Part shown: positions 9,132 to 23,300 of the stretch, one piece after another
How positions within the stretch are numbered: the stretch's first letter is position 1
Layout: every line of letters starts with the position of its first letter
Assembly: GCA_028554795.2 (NCBI GenBank)
Contig: CM068842.1
Location: forward strand, 54,635,608 to 54,699,607
Source: Sinohyriopsis cumingii
Taxonomy: Eukaryota > Mollusca > Bivalvia > Unionida > Unionidae
Direction of reading: 5' to 3'
DNA: 64,000 nucleotides
Notes under the pieces: model-generated
Told to the model about the DNA's origin: nothing
Databases searched by the model: none
What the model saw: the letters and a program-made list of their open reading frames with translations, nothing else
Program-made: the position numbers and the translations under genes

Positions 9132-10986
9132 TGTGATGTTTTACCCCAACCCCTTGTATTATACATGTATTTGTAAGTCTGTAAGTGGAGCCAGGTAAGC
9201 TTTGTTTTTCCAAGTACCTAAGTTGGCTGATCCTCTTACGTAACCCAGTCTTTGTTTGAGCTCTTGAGTGGAAATCTGGCGGGAATCTTTGTACATGGGA
9301 ACACGTGACGTAGACAACTTCAAAGAGCCGGAAGCCGACAATGGTAGGCTGGACAGTACATGGGGTCACACAGACTGACATTTTATGATTGACAGTTCGA
9401 TCAAATGACCAGAGTCCGTCGCCATCCAATCGGGATGCGTTGTAGGTGGGACTTGATTCGAGAAACTGGCATAAGACTTGAACAAGCCTGAAATTCGTCA
9501 GTTGGTGTTTAAGAGTCGCAGTGACACACACTCCGTTAGCCATTCGTAAAAATTGGCGGAATTTAGGAAATTCATGAAATAGCTTCGATCAGGTAAGTTT
9601 GATGTTACGTTGATTCTGCTTGATACGACTGCTGTTAATTGAAGAGAATTTGTCGTATGTATACATTTTACTTGTATTGAAGTATGAATAGTTAATTATG
9701 ACCTTAATATTTTGCATTTTTTTTTTTCATGACTTTAGCAAGTACTTTTGTTTACGATTGATTACGATGTTGATTCGTTGCATCATTATTCATAATGTTA
9801 CTATGTACACCTTATTGGTGAGGCGAAAATGTTCTCTTCTTTCGCTAGTAATATGTGTGCATATTATTTCGTGGATTATTACGTTTACGCCCTTTTGAAA
9901 GGACGTTTTGTATTTGTGAAGAATTGTATTGCTTGCTAGCCGCTATAAGAATTAATATTGTAACTCTTTGCATAGTTATATTTTGGTAGACAAGAAATTT
10001 GTTTTTTTTGCCATTGAGTAACGGATTGCCGTTTATCACCCTTTGAATGTGAATATTGTGGATTTGGTACGCTTGTGTAGGAAATATATATAAATATATA
10101 TAAATATACAGATAGTCATATTACTAATCGTAGTAATATTTTAGTACAATCATATTTGAAATATTTTGTACGTATATACTGATAGGGCTCAGTATGTAGA
10201 TATTTGAATCCTTTGTGTGATTGTGTTATGGCGCCATTTTTGTAAGCGGCGGAAGTGTATGGGAATTTCGATGTGTGCGCATGCGCGACCCAAATGTCCC
10301 GCCTTAAACTGATGGTTCAGTTCAGTGACGTAGTGTGAGGGAAGATTTTTATAACCCTATGCTAATGCATTATACCTTTCAACAGGAAACTTTCGGGGGA
10401 CGAAAGAATTTCAGAGAATTTCGGGGATGAAAGAATTTCAGAGAATTTCGGGGGACGAGAGAAGTTCAGAGAATTTCGGGTGACGGTGAGAGATACCGAG
10501 TGAATTTCGGGTGACCTCAAGGGATACCGTCAAGGGTTCCGGATACTAGAAGAGGAACCGGAAGTCAAGATAACGGCAAGGAACAAGGATTATAGAAGAG
10601 GAAGCGGAAGTGGAGATCACGAAAGGAGAGAAAGACAAGGGAACGAAGAGATTTAGATGAGTAGCACTCAAGAAGGGAAAAATCTCCTCACACTGTGAAC
10701 TTAAATGATGATCAAAGGGATCATTGGGTGAAAGAGAGACATTGATTACTTTAAATTCTTTTAAATTTCATTTATTAAATTGTTATTGTTTAAATTTCAT
10801 CTTTGTATTTCTTTTAATTTAACTGTCGGCATTGCTGACTGGGGGCTCGTAGCCATAAATATATTTAGTCAATAAATAATATAGTGTCCAGAATTAACCT
10901 TCTGAATAAGGACCAGGGGAACTTCTCATAACTCGTTAAAGTCTATAAGAAGAACCCCACCCCTAGACAACCAGGACACCCCCACA
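9132..10986 (+). repeat. 3' LTR (1855 bp)
   Basis: Same ends as the 5' LTR. It is 27 bp longer because one gaaagaatttcagagaattt repeat unit near 10411-10440 is duplicated. Its start is fixed by the adjoining polypurine tract (ggggggA|TGTGATG) and its end by the CAGTA target duplication. Confidence 0.95.
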
Positions 10987-10991
10987 CAGTA
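10987..10991. repeat. Target-site duplication CAGTA, right copy
   Basis: Directly follows CCCCCACA of the 3' LTR; pairs with 2496-2500. Confidence 0.8.
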
Positions 10992-11031
10992 TGTACATTG
11001 ACAAGTACCATTGGATATGGAAGTCAGTATG
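10987..11031. repeat. 38-bp satellite, remainder right of retrotransposon
   Basis: About 1.2 further units (cagtatgtacattgacaag ...) continue directly after the second LTR. This shows that the element landed near the right edge of the array, and that CAGTA, part of the unit itself, was duplicated. Confidence 0.95.
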
Positions 11032-11208
11032 TACAAGTGGCTTCATTAATCCACATACACTAAGGACTATAGTAAACGAAAAAGTATGCTTAAAGGGTGC
11101 ACAGTGGTCAACTTGAGTAAGTTTTCTATTTGTGAATGTTTCTAAACAACAATTTACGCTAATAAAGTTTTGCAATTATGTTGGCTGTAGACCAGGTGTA
11201 AACTTTAC

Positions 11209-11358
11209 CTGAAGCCTGTTATTGGTGAATCCATAGAAGTAAGGTGCAGGAAAGAGGTAAAGGGAATCCTCTGGGGGCATGGTCACATCACCATAGTAAA
11301 TGTAACGGAGAAGACTATCAAATGCTTGCTGTGAGGGGACCATCTCACCAATAGCTAT
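11209..11358 (-). CDS. LZTR1: LZTR1 exon 17 (second BTB), last in window
   Basis: 150 bp, 50 codons, phase 0. Acceptor ttctag, donor gtaaag. Encodes [20 protein letters not shown] then [20 protein letters not shown]. Because it ends at a good donor, the gene continues to the left; the next exon is not found in 1-11208, so the retrotransposon lies inside the following intron. Confidence 0.96.
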
Positions 11359-14300
11359 CTAGAATGAAAAAGAGCAATAAATGACATTGAAAATAATAAT
11401 GATAAATGCATAAGATTCTAAGACAATGGTAATTTATCATGAAATATATAAGCAAATACTGACTAATGTGTAATGTATCCCTTATTGGTAAATATAACTA
11501 CATTCTTCCATTTCACTCTAAATGTATAAAACTGCAGAAATAACAAGAAAACTACCAATAATGTATGACTAGATTTGCAAGTGATGAAATATAGATCACA
11601 GTGACCAAGTTTTCAATGATGGCTGGAATAGTATTTGTGACACAATTACATGCCAAGTAAGATGATTCCAAGGACATAGTATCCAAGCAAATGAGCTAAA
11701 TTAACAGGTTAACACAAATCACTTGACCATGAAATATAGGTCACAATAACCTAATAATGAATGGCATAGTACTCCACATAAAACATCTAAATGCCGAATA
11801 TGAATGGTCTAAATGTAAACTTCAACATACTGAAACTGAGCTGAATGCAAAGGTACGCACAATTCACTGAACCATGAAATGTAGGTTACATTGACGGTTT
11901 TTAGTGAAAGCTTTAATACTCCTTATGAAAACAACCCTACTATTTCATGTTTCTCCAAAGGCAATTATGTTTGAGAACTTAACAAGATTACCACAAATGA
12001 CAGTATACACCTGTCTTATATTTAATGGTCCTTGAAAAAGATAACTAAGTTTTTGTTCAGAAATGACTTTTCTCCTTCAAATCAGTGACCCTGACCTCTA
12101 CGCTATTAAACCCAAAATTGATAAATTTCTTTCTTACCTTGATTGTAAGCCATCCACAAAATTTGGTCCATGTCTGTTATGTAGAGTAAATGTTATTATG
12201 CATAAACTATAATTTTTCTTTCATCAAAAGTGACTTTAGCCCATGACCTTTTGACTAACAAATCTGTTGGCTTCTTCCATCCCTCTGCAAGTCATCCAGA
12301 ACATGGTCTCTGCTTGTATGTAAAACTAATGTTATTGTGCATTAACAACTTTTATTCTTTCAGTCAAAATGGCCTTGACCTCTGATCTACTGATCCTGAA
12401 ATCAATAGGCTTCTTCTGTACCAAAGTGCAAGCCATCAACAAAGTCTGGTAACTATAGATGGTGAAGAACTCAAGTTCATGTGCAGAAAGCATTTTACTT
12501 CTTTCATTCAGAGACCTTGATCTTTGACCTTCTGACCCCAAAACTGACAGGGTTTTTTCTTACATGGTACATGTCTTGAGTTACAATGTGAAGCAAAATT
12601 GTTATGACAGATAGATGGTTTACATAATGTGCTCTGCATTACTGGCATATAAAAAATGACCCAAACACCAACCCTAACTACATTGCTGACACCAGATGAA
12701 CTGAATGAAAGATGGATGGAACTCATCAATCCACAAGCCAAGACCACTTTGCAATCTGTCCAAGTAAATGGTTCATGTTGATTAAACATATATTAGCACA
12801 ATGATAATACATCTTTAGAGATAACATCTTTTGTTTCTTTCACCAGCTAAATACAAATGATTAACAAACCTAATGAAACTTTGCAAGAATTTTCAAGTAC
12901 CTTGACAGATCCATTTTCTGGCATGAAGGATCGGAACATGGACTCGAAGTAGCTGCACCTGGCAGCCAGGATAGCCTTGTGGGCCGGGATTGGAACCCCA
13001 TCCAGCAAGAGGGTGATGTCACAAAACTCCCCACCTGTTTGCTTCAGGAACCTCTCCAAATCCTTTTCTAGCGAGTTTGCTGAAAGGGTGATAAACCAGC
13101 TTCATGTCCACTGTGTAAATTTTTTTTTTAGGTCTACAGAAAATCCTGATTGAGCAACCTCTGCTATGAATGACCACCCATCATTTAGAACTAAAATCAT
13201 AATGCATTGATCAATTTTATAATTGGAATGCACATCATAAGCAACCAAATGCTGGAAGCAACCAGCAGCCTTGATTTTTGGCAAAATATGCATTTCAATA
13301 CTGCTTTGAATAAGTGAATCACAAAAAAACATTGACAAACACTTCTGACCCTTATATGATTTTTTTGTAATCATGATTACAGAGTTGAGCCTACATGCAG
13401 TGTGTAGATTGCTCCAAACACATATGCATAAAAATGAGCAAAACAGTTGAGTATGGTTACTGGTTTTGTTAGATTAATATGGTGCATTTGTGTGCTAAAA
13501 AAATAAACCAAACTTAAGTAGTTGTCACAAACTGTAGAGCTATAGTCATCAGAATCCATATAAAGATTAATCATGATTGCACTTTGTCAAAGGTTCATAT
13601 CATTTATTTCTCTGTTGTGAAAACTTGCAAAATACCAATAATGTCATAATGAACAACCTTCTCACCCTGCTTTCAATATAGCACAATGGATATAGCCTTA
13701 AATTATTTGCCTGTGGAGTTACAATACATTTTACGGTTTTTTTCAAACATAAAACAACCTGTTTAATCCAGATTACCATTCATGGCACATTATAGGCCTG
13801 CCTCTTGTTTAATAGTTCCCTATGTAGATAACCAAAATGTTTTGCTGAAATAAAATGTACACATATATACATACATAGTGAGAGGTCTTGATGAGGCTCT
13901 GGCAGGGTGCGGGGCTGTGGCAAGGTTTTCCGGCGGATAACCTCCACCATCAGTGGCTGGTCCAATGTCTCAAAGTCCTTGCTCATAATAATTTGTTGGT
14001 AGTTACTCTCCTTCACAATGAACTTCAAGCAGTACTCCTTGTAAAGATAGACAATATGTGAATTACACATTGTACCACAACCAAAAACGTAATGTGCCAA
14101 ATGATTATAATAAGTGACATAATAAAAAAGTTTGAATAATAAAATAGTTTGAAGAACTTTTCCATTGTGACATCAGCTAATGTTTTATGGCACAGACTAT
14201 TATATTACAAAGTTGTTGACATGTTCTGGAAAGAAAGTTTTGAAAATGCATTAGGAAAGAAGTAATAGTATTTTATTTCATTATGAGACTAAAACTAGTG

Positions 14301-17300
14301 ATTTATTGTTGAAAATATCCAATTTAATAAAACAACTAAGGCAAGGGTAAAATCACTATTTACATCTTTAAAAAGAGAAAGCTGTTATCCCATCATAAAA
14401 ACTACGATGCACTGACAGCACACCATAAATGACATTAAAATGACTGGATGCCATCAATGATATAAAACTGACTGGACACCATCAATAATATTAAACTGAC
14501 AGGACATCATGAATGACATTAAACTGACAGGACACCATTAATGATATTAAACTGACAGGACACTATGAATGACATTAAAAAGACAGGACACAATCAATGA
14601 TATTAAACTGACTGCACACCATCAATGATATTAAACTGACTGGACACCATCAATAATATTAAACTGACAAGACACCATGAATGACATTAAACTGACAGGA
14701 CACCACGAATGACATTAAACTGACAGGACACCATGAATGACATTAAACTGACAGGACACCATTAATGATATTAAACTGACAGGACACCATGAATGACATT
14801 AAACTGACTGGACACAATCAATGATATTAAACTGACTGGAGACTATGAATGACATTAAAATGACAGGACACAATCAATGATATTAAACTGACTGGACGCC
14901 ATCAATGATATTAAACTGACTGGACACCATGAATGACATTAAACTGACAGGACACCATTAATGATATTAAACTGACAGGACACCATGAATGACATTAAAC
15001 TGACAGGACACAATCAATGATATTAAACTGACTGGAGACTATGAATGACATTAAAATGACAGGACACAATCAATGATATTAAACTGACTGGACGCCATCA
15101 ATGATATTAAAGTGACTGGACACCATGAATGACATTAAACTGACTGGACACCATGAATGACATTAAACTGACAGGACACCATGAATGACATTAAACTGAC
15201 TGGACACCATGAATGACATTAAACTGACAGGACACCATGAATGACATTAAACTGACAGGACACCATTAATGATATTAAACTGACTGGACACCATCAATGA
15301 TATTAAAACTGACTGGACAGCATCAATAATATTAAACTGACAGGACACCATGAATGACATTAAACTGACAGGACACCATGAATGACATTAAACTGACAGG
15401 ACACCATTAATGACATTAAACTGACAGGACACCATGAATGACATTATACTGACAGGACACCATGAATGACATTAAACTGACAGGACACCATGAATGACAT
15501 TAAACTGACAGGACACCATTAATGATATTAAACTGACAGGACACCATGAATGACATTAAACTGACAGGACACCATTAATGATATTAAACTGACAGGACAC
15601 CATGAATGACATTAAACTGACAGGACACAATCAATGATATTAAACTGACTGGAGACTATGAATGACATTAAAATGACAGGACACAATCAATGATATTAAA
15701 CTGACTGGACGCCATCAATGATATTAAAGTGACTGGACACCATGAATGACATTAAACTGACTGGACACCATGAATGACATTAAACTGACAGGACACCATG
15801 AATGACATTAAACTGACTGGACACCATGAATGACATTAAACTGACAGGACACCATGAATGACATTAAACTGACAGGACACCATTAATGATATTAAACTGA
15901 CTGGACACCATCAATGATATTAAAACTGACTGGACAGCATCAATAATATTAAACTGACAGGACACCATGAATGACATTAAACTGACAGGACACCATGAAT
16001 GACATTAAACTGACAGGACACCATTAATGACATTAAACTGACAGGACACCATGAATGACATTATACTGACAGGACACCATTAATGACATTAAACTGACAG
16101 GACACCATGAATGACATTAAACTGACAGGACACCATTAATGATATTAAACTGACAGGACACCATGAATGACATTAAACTGACAGGACACAATCAATGATA
16201 TTAAACTGACAGGACACCAACAATAATGTTAAACTGACCAGACACAATGAATGACATTCAGGTGACTGGACACCATTAATGATATTAAACTGAGTGGACA
16301 CCATGAATGACATTAAACTGACAGGACAGCATCAATGATATTAAACTGACAGGACACCATGAATGACATTAAACTGACAGGACACCATGAATGACATTAA
16401 ACTGACAGGACACCATTAATGACATTAAACTGACAGGACACCATGAATGACATTAAACTGACAGGACACCATTAATGACATTAAACTGACAGGACACCAT
16501 GAATGACATTAAACTGACAGGACACCATTAATGATATTAAACTGACAGGACACCATGAATGACATTAAACTGACAGGACACAATCAATGATATTAAACTG
16601 ACAGGACACCAACAATAATGTTAAACTGACCAGACACAATGAATGACATTAAGGTGACTGGACACCATTAATGATATTAAACTGAGTGGACACCATGAAT
16701 GACATTAAACTGACAGGACAGCATCAATGATATTAAACTGACAGGACATCAACAATAATGTTAAACTGACCAGACACAATGAATGACATTAAACTGACTG
16801 GACACCATTAATGATATTAAACTGACAGAATGCCATGACTTACATTAAACTGACAGGACGCCATGACTTATAAAACTGACAGCACACCATCAATGATATT
16901 GGACACCATAATAACATTAAATAATGATCAGGAAGTTCATTCCTATTTTTAAATTACAAAGCAGAACATAATCAGTGATTACACTGCACACCTCTATCAA
17001 GTTTTAAGTTATTTCCCCAATGCCATTTTAAACACTAATTTTCAGGCAGAAAATAAATTCAGACTAAAGTAACCTTGACCTAAAATAATGCTGCCCCCCT
17101 GTGAAAGACAAAAAACAATAAATATACCATTTTTATATTATTTCAAAGCAGAGATATCAAAATGAGCCACTAAGAACTGACAGTATCTGATGTGTACATC
17201 TTTCATCTTCTTTATTTGTTGTTTTCTACTCATGGTTATGCCATTCAATAGGTGAGTGGAATTTACAGCAAAGAAGGGATCACAATTTTGTACCAGTAGT

Positions 17301-20300
17301 GTTATGTTGTATTTTACACCTTTTCCAAACATAAAAACAACCTGTTTAATCAAGCGTACTATGCATGTCACGTCTTTTTCCTTTTGACTCTCACATCAAA
17401 AGACATATTCCTTAACCTAAATGCAAGCAACTACAAAGTCTGGGCCAGGTCAGTTATGCAATGTTATTGTGTGGAAACCATGTTTCTTCTTTCAATTAGT
17501 AACTTTGACTTGGACCTTTTTATCCCAAAATCAAACACCTTCTTCTTTACCCCAAATGCAAGCAATCTACAAAGTTCAGGTACATCATGCAGAACCCATG
17601 TTATTGTGTGGAAACCACTTTTTAAATATTGTTTACCATTAGACTTCAAAATCAACAGGGTTCCTCATTACATCAAGTGCAAGACATTCATAAAGTTTGG
17701 AAACCATGTTTCCATAAATAACAGAGTTCCAGTTATTGTGCACAAACCTATCTGCTGGATGAGGCTTAATTTTAGTTACTGTGCAGAAATCAATTTGCTT
17801 CTTTCAGGCACAGTGATTTTTGACCTTTTGACTCTGAAATCAACAGGTTCTTTCTTAGTCCAAGTGCAAGCTATCCACAAAGTTTGGTAACTGTGGATGG
17901 AAGAGAACGAGTTATTATGAAGAAACAGTTGGGTTTTTTTAAGACTGAAATTGATGGTGTCTATCTTTACCCCAAATGTAAGCCATCCTAAAGGTTTGGA
18001 AACTAGATGGTGGATAACTAAAGAAACTGTGTGGAAACCAGCTCAGTAACAGACAGATGGATAGACAGACATCATACCACAGTCATGCTTGCTTGATAAA
18101 CCTTTCATCTGACTGAAAAAAATTATACTAATGTATATCTTGGCATATGAAATAATCAACTAAACAATTTTCAATGAAAAAAATCATAGTTGATCAAGTT
18201 ATTATTTTTTCCATAGTTAGTTTCCCATCTCAGTGAACATCACCAAGTTAATGATTTTCACTTATGCTATTATCACTCTAATATGAGAGATTCAGACATT
18301 ATCATTTTGAGTTGAGTCTTCAGCTGCCAACATAACATAAGTTTAAAAGCATTGAGAGTTGATTTAAAATTGGCATTTGCAATGTGCATCTCTTACTTCA
18401 TCATGTAAAGTCATTTATCCTCTATAATGTTTCTGCTGAGCTCCATCTGAATAGTCCATTAAATATGGCAAGTTTCTGACGGGGACGGAAATCTGGATGT
18501 TGATCAGCAATTATAAACATGCATCTTACAAACATCATCGTGCCATTTATATTTCAATAACAAAATGTCCTGCTCATTAAACAGCAATGTTTTTTTGGAC
18601 ACTATTTAAGATCAACACATCTGAAGAGAGTGCAGTATTTTTTTTCATCAAGTAGAATTTTGCTAATTATGCTGATACCAGGTAAATAACTATCACACTC
18701 AATCTGCCCAATAATGTAAAGATCAGCCTTTAAAGAGATCCTATAACTCATGCCAAACTCATGATAAACTTGTCGAAATTCTGAACTTTAACTTCTTATC
18801 TTTTCATGAGGGCAAAATCATCAGTTTCATCCACTCACAAAGTTTTGTTTCAAGGTACAACAACAGTTTGTCTACAGGCTGCAAAAAAACATGTCGTCAT
18901 GAACTGAATGCAAAGAATTTAGCCAACATTAATTTAATGCCCTTGGCACCCTTGATTAGTAGGTATAATTACACCCACTTCAAACTGTTGCACAGAACAT
19001 AGGAAGAATGAATAGTTGTGATGCTGAGATGGTGTATATACTTTGATATGTGTGGATGTTGATGTTAATGACAACAACAGCACAACAGGTCCCCTCTAGG
19101 ACCTCTCCTTCTCAACTACATAAGGTGGCACTATACAGTTTCGCATTTTGCATAGGGTTAGGATTTTAAAGAAAAAGAATGTCCCCGGCTTTCCTCACTG
19201 GTTATACTGGCTATTTAAAAAAGACCTTGTATATCTTAGGTATAGTGCAAAGAACCTTTAATTCCCTTTATTTTGGTGTATGATTGATGGGTGTACTATG
19301 GGTTATAGAGTATACAGCTTGGCCTTACTTCAAATGTGCACCTTTCAAAAAAGTGCTAGCTCTACTTGGTCATTTTCACTTCCTGAACTTCAGAGGTAAA
19401 TTGTATAAAAAAGAGCTGATAACTTTTTTTTACGTTTTATATATTTGGTAATTCATTCATTGCACTTTCAGAAGCTGGTATTGTCTAGTCCGGCAAAATT
19501 CATTTTCCCTATTTTAATAGCTGCTATGTATAGTGTACTTTAGACTAATTCAGACTGATTTTTTAACACAAGGGAGCAGTCATTTTAGTTAGCAGTGTGC
19601 TTAAATCATGTAAAATTTCCAAAAGTACAATATCCAAAAGAAATATCATCCACATTACATTAATGTAGCATAGAGGTATGCAAACATTCTCTCCACTGTG
19701 CATGTTTTAAATGCGAACTACTTCACCTTACATACGTCACTCTCTCAAAAGTACATATTATCTGGTGAGCGTCACCATAAAGAAGATGTAGGTATTATTT
19801 TTGTATGATTTAATTATGTTTATATGGCTGAAACATTTAAGTCGCAAGCATCAAAACAATCCTTATGAATAATTCTCCTGCCTTTTTCCCCACAGAACAG
19901 TATTTATGAGTGTCAGAGTCTCTAACAAGTCCAGACTCCCCCCCCCATGATAAAAGTGAGCTATTTTAAGAATGCACATTACATTTTGTAAACATAGCAA
20001 CCAATGTTATGCTGAATGACAGGAACATGAAACTAGCCAGAATTATTTCTGATATATCAACAATGAATTTTACAACTAGAAAAGGGAGGTAACTCATCAG
20101 CTTCATAAAGGTCAAAGGTCAAAGTGTAAAATATTTGCCTATTGTTTAATATGGAAGAAGCGAATTCACTTTCTCTTCATTTATTTTTTTATTTCATTGC
20201 AAATAAATGAAAAGAAACATTTTCACCATATATTTCTGTCACTTATTGCAACAGTTTTAAATTTAAGTTGACTCTATTCCTATATTCTAAGACTTCTAAT

Positions 20301-23300
20301 TTCCCCATAATTAAGGTCACTACTCACACAAACATACCTCATGGCAAATTATGTAAGCAAGAGAAAAATGATCATAATTATTTTATTTTCATGCTTAACC
20401 TCAATATGAATGTACCATTTTATTCAGAACATCATACATAATTATATGAAAATTAAAAAAAATAATTGCAAACATTTTTTTTATTTTCTTTAAGGTGGCG
20501 CTATACAGTTTCGCATTTTGCATAGGGTTAGGATTTTAAAGAAAAAGAATGTCCCCGGCTTTCCTCACTGATTATGCTGGCTATTTAAAAAAGACCTTGT
20601 ATATCTTAGGTATAGTGCAAAGAACCTTTAATTCCCTTTATTTTGGTGTATAATTGATGGGTGTACTATGGGTTATAGAGTATACAGCTTGGCCTTACTT
20701 CAAATGTGCACCTTTCAAAAAAGTGCTAGCTCTACTTGGTCATTTTCACTTCCTGAACTTCAGAGGTAAATTGTATAAAAAAGAGCTGATAACTTTTTTT
20801 TTACATTTTATATATTGGGTAATTCATTCATTGCACTTTCAGAAGCTGGTATTGTCTAGTCTGGCAAAATTCATTTTCCCTATTTTAATAGCTGCTATGT
20901 ATAGTGTACTTTAGACTAATTCAGACTGATTTTTTAACACAAGGGAGCAGTCATTTTAGTTAGCAGTGTGCTTAAATCATGTAAAATTTCCAAAAGTACA
21001 ATATCCAAAAGAAATATCATCCACATTACATTAATGTAGCATAGAGGTATGCAAACATTCTCTCCACTGTGCATGTTTTAAATGCGAACTACTTCACCTT
21101 ACATACGTCACTCTCTCAAAAGTACATATTATCTGGTGAGCGCCACCTAAGAAAAATAACAAAATTGTGATTTCAGCACATATGTACATATACTGTCATT
21201 CATAACATCTGTATGGTGATAAATACCTTTAAGAAATCCAGCTTGAGACGTGCTGCATTCTGTAATGCCACCAAAACATTTCTGTGACCAATGCTGGCTT
21301 CCAAATACTGTACACATAGCTGTTCCAGTCTCTCCATGTGAAACTAAGGGCAATAATTGATAGGAAAAATTCATGACAATGACGTACATTGCTATCAAAT
21401 CAATACCTAAAGGGGTCATCAATAAGCAAGCACAGGCTACTCAACATACAATACTTTGATTTGCCAATATCAATGTATGTAACAAGAAAATCAACGTTCT
21501 GTACCTTTATGATTTATCTAAAATCTGTTGAATAAAAGATGAATACTAAATTCTAGAAGACTTTTCTAGAAATTTGTGGCCGCATTTCTATGCTTTTTCT
21601 TGTGAACATCTTTTTGTTTCATTACAAATTTCTCACTAAATGGCAAATACTGCATCCATATCCAATTTATGTTAACTTGTCTGCACATCAGTTTTGGGGG
21701 ACTGAACTGCCTGTATTCAACCTTTACTGCTGGGGGCTGAAAACTCTAAACTGAAAAAATATACTCAACCATGCAAATATGGATGCCATGTCAGAAAAGA
21801 AATTTGTGTTTGGTTTGAAATCCAACCAACATGGCACAGAGTTAGGGATCCATGGGTACCAATTGGGTTAGATATTATAAATTAATGAAACAAAATGACC
21901 AAGTTTTGTGCATTGTTTATACCACTGAGGCTAAATTTATGAGTGTCTGCTGTATTGGCCCAATAGTTTGTGCCTCGTACAATAAAAGTGCTTGCTTTTC
22001 TGTTTCACATAGTTTACACAGCATTTCTATCACTGACATTAATTTTGTAATGTTATTGTGGGTTTAAACCATTTTTCAGCAAATTATAGGCTATACATGG
22101 CAGCCAGTATAACTAGTGGAAAAAGAACCTGGGAATATCCTAGTAAGAACCAGCAACCCATGGGGAGCTAGTGGCATGTTTTTTTTACTTGAACACATTA
22201 TATGAGCCTGAGACTTGAACCGATATGGACAGAGGTGAGAGGGCAGTTATCAGTAACGGCCAGTGCTTTTGACAACTTGGCCACCTGAGGCTCCATAAAC
22301 AATACAGTATATAAGTTTAACACATTGTCATAAGATCTAATGAACTTGAAAATTTAATAAAACAATTGTAACATATAAAAATAAATATGCTAACGAAGGA
22401 GGAAATAAAGGTATTTTATGGTATGGCTAATTGGCAGAGATCACATAAAGATCACTTACTTGTAGAGATAATCTGTAGACATCCATCATAAGTATGGTCA
22501 CCTCATTACTATTGGGATCCTGACCTGCATTATATAAGAAAAAAAATTTACTTGTAAACATGGATATCAATTAAAATTGAATACACAAGATGCAATTTTT
22601 ATATTCTAAGCATTGATCTTCTGTGCTTAAGCATATGCCCATCTCCCACATTAAAAAACAAGTGTCCCATGGAAAGCAATATTCTGCATGTGAAGCCACT
22701 TCGATCTGCAAACAAAGAGAAGTCAGAAACTCTAACATACCAGGGAACAAAACTTGAGGTATATAGAAATACTCAACTAAGTTCCCAGTTGAATACAGTA
22801 GCTGATGTTGAAATCACATAACTTTAACAAATTATCTCAAAATACATAAGCCATCACCACTAAAAAGTGATGCATGTGTCCTTGTTACTGCCAAGGGTCA
22901 TCTGAAACTAACTTTATCCCTACTCTAGCCAAACTTGCATATAAATTAAAATTAGTATAAATTATACAGCATTTGAGAAATATTAAGTTGTTCTTTTCTT
23001 CATTTTTCTTCTTCTTCAATGACACATTAATTGCACTTAATAAATTTCTAAGCTTCCAAACATTACACAAAATGCCTACCTTTCCTTGATGGGTAAATCC
23101 TGTCTGTATAAATGTAAGCCAGTACCATCTCAAAGGCCTTGGGATCTGCATCTGGTAACGTAACTTCCACCCTCTTCTCTTCATCCAACTGATCCTAAAA
23201 TTTAACATCAGAAACTTATAATATATGTATAAAAAACTGGTAAGAAAGCCAGGGCTAGCAATATTTTTTAATGTTCATTTTCTAGGTAGGCTTACTTTAC

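Larger units (their letters stand above)
2501..10986 (+). mobile_element. Gmr1-like Ty3/gypsy LTR retrotransposon, near-complete but frameshifted
   Basis: 8486 bp between 5-bp direct repeats CAGTA (2496-2500 and 10987-10991). LTRs at 2501-4328 and 9132-10986 start TGTGATG and end CCCCCACA. A tRNA-Pro-like primer site follows the first LTR and a G-rich polypurine tract precedes the second. The internal 4.8 kb encodes Gag with a zinc knuckle, then protease, integrase, reverse transcriptase and RNase H in that order, with no envelope frame. The enzymes are Ty3/gypsy-type, but integrase precedes reverse transcriptase as in Ty1/copia. Among Ty3/gypsy elements that order defines the Gmr1-like group (Goodwin and Poulter 2002). 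Three small indels break the frame. It is antisense to LZTR1 and intronic. Confidence 0.95.

Noticed and set aside
2501-10986. Endogenous retrovirus rather than retrotransposon
   Set aside because: No envelope frame or space for one follows RNase H; the 3' leader goes straight to the polypurine tract.
17384-17890. 168-residue forward open frame
   Set aside because: It lies across diverged 130-140 bp repeats, has no recognisable motif and is antisense to an intron.
19124-21147. Simple tandem segmental duplication of a 654-bp segment
   Set aside because: Similarity stops exactly at inverted-repeat ends and the flanks differ, so two insertions fit better.
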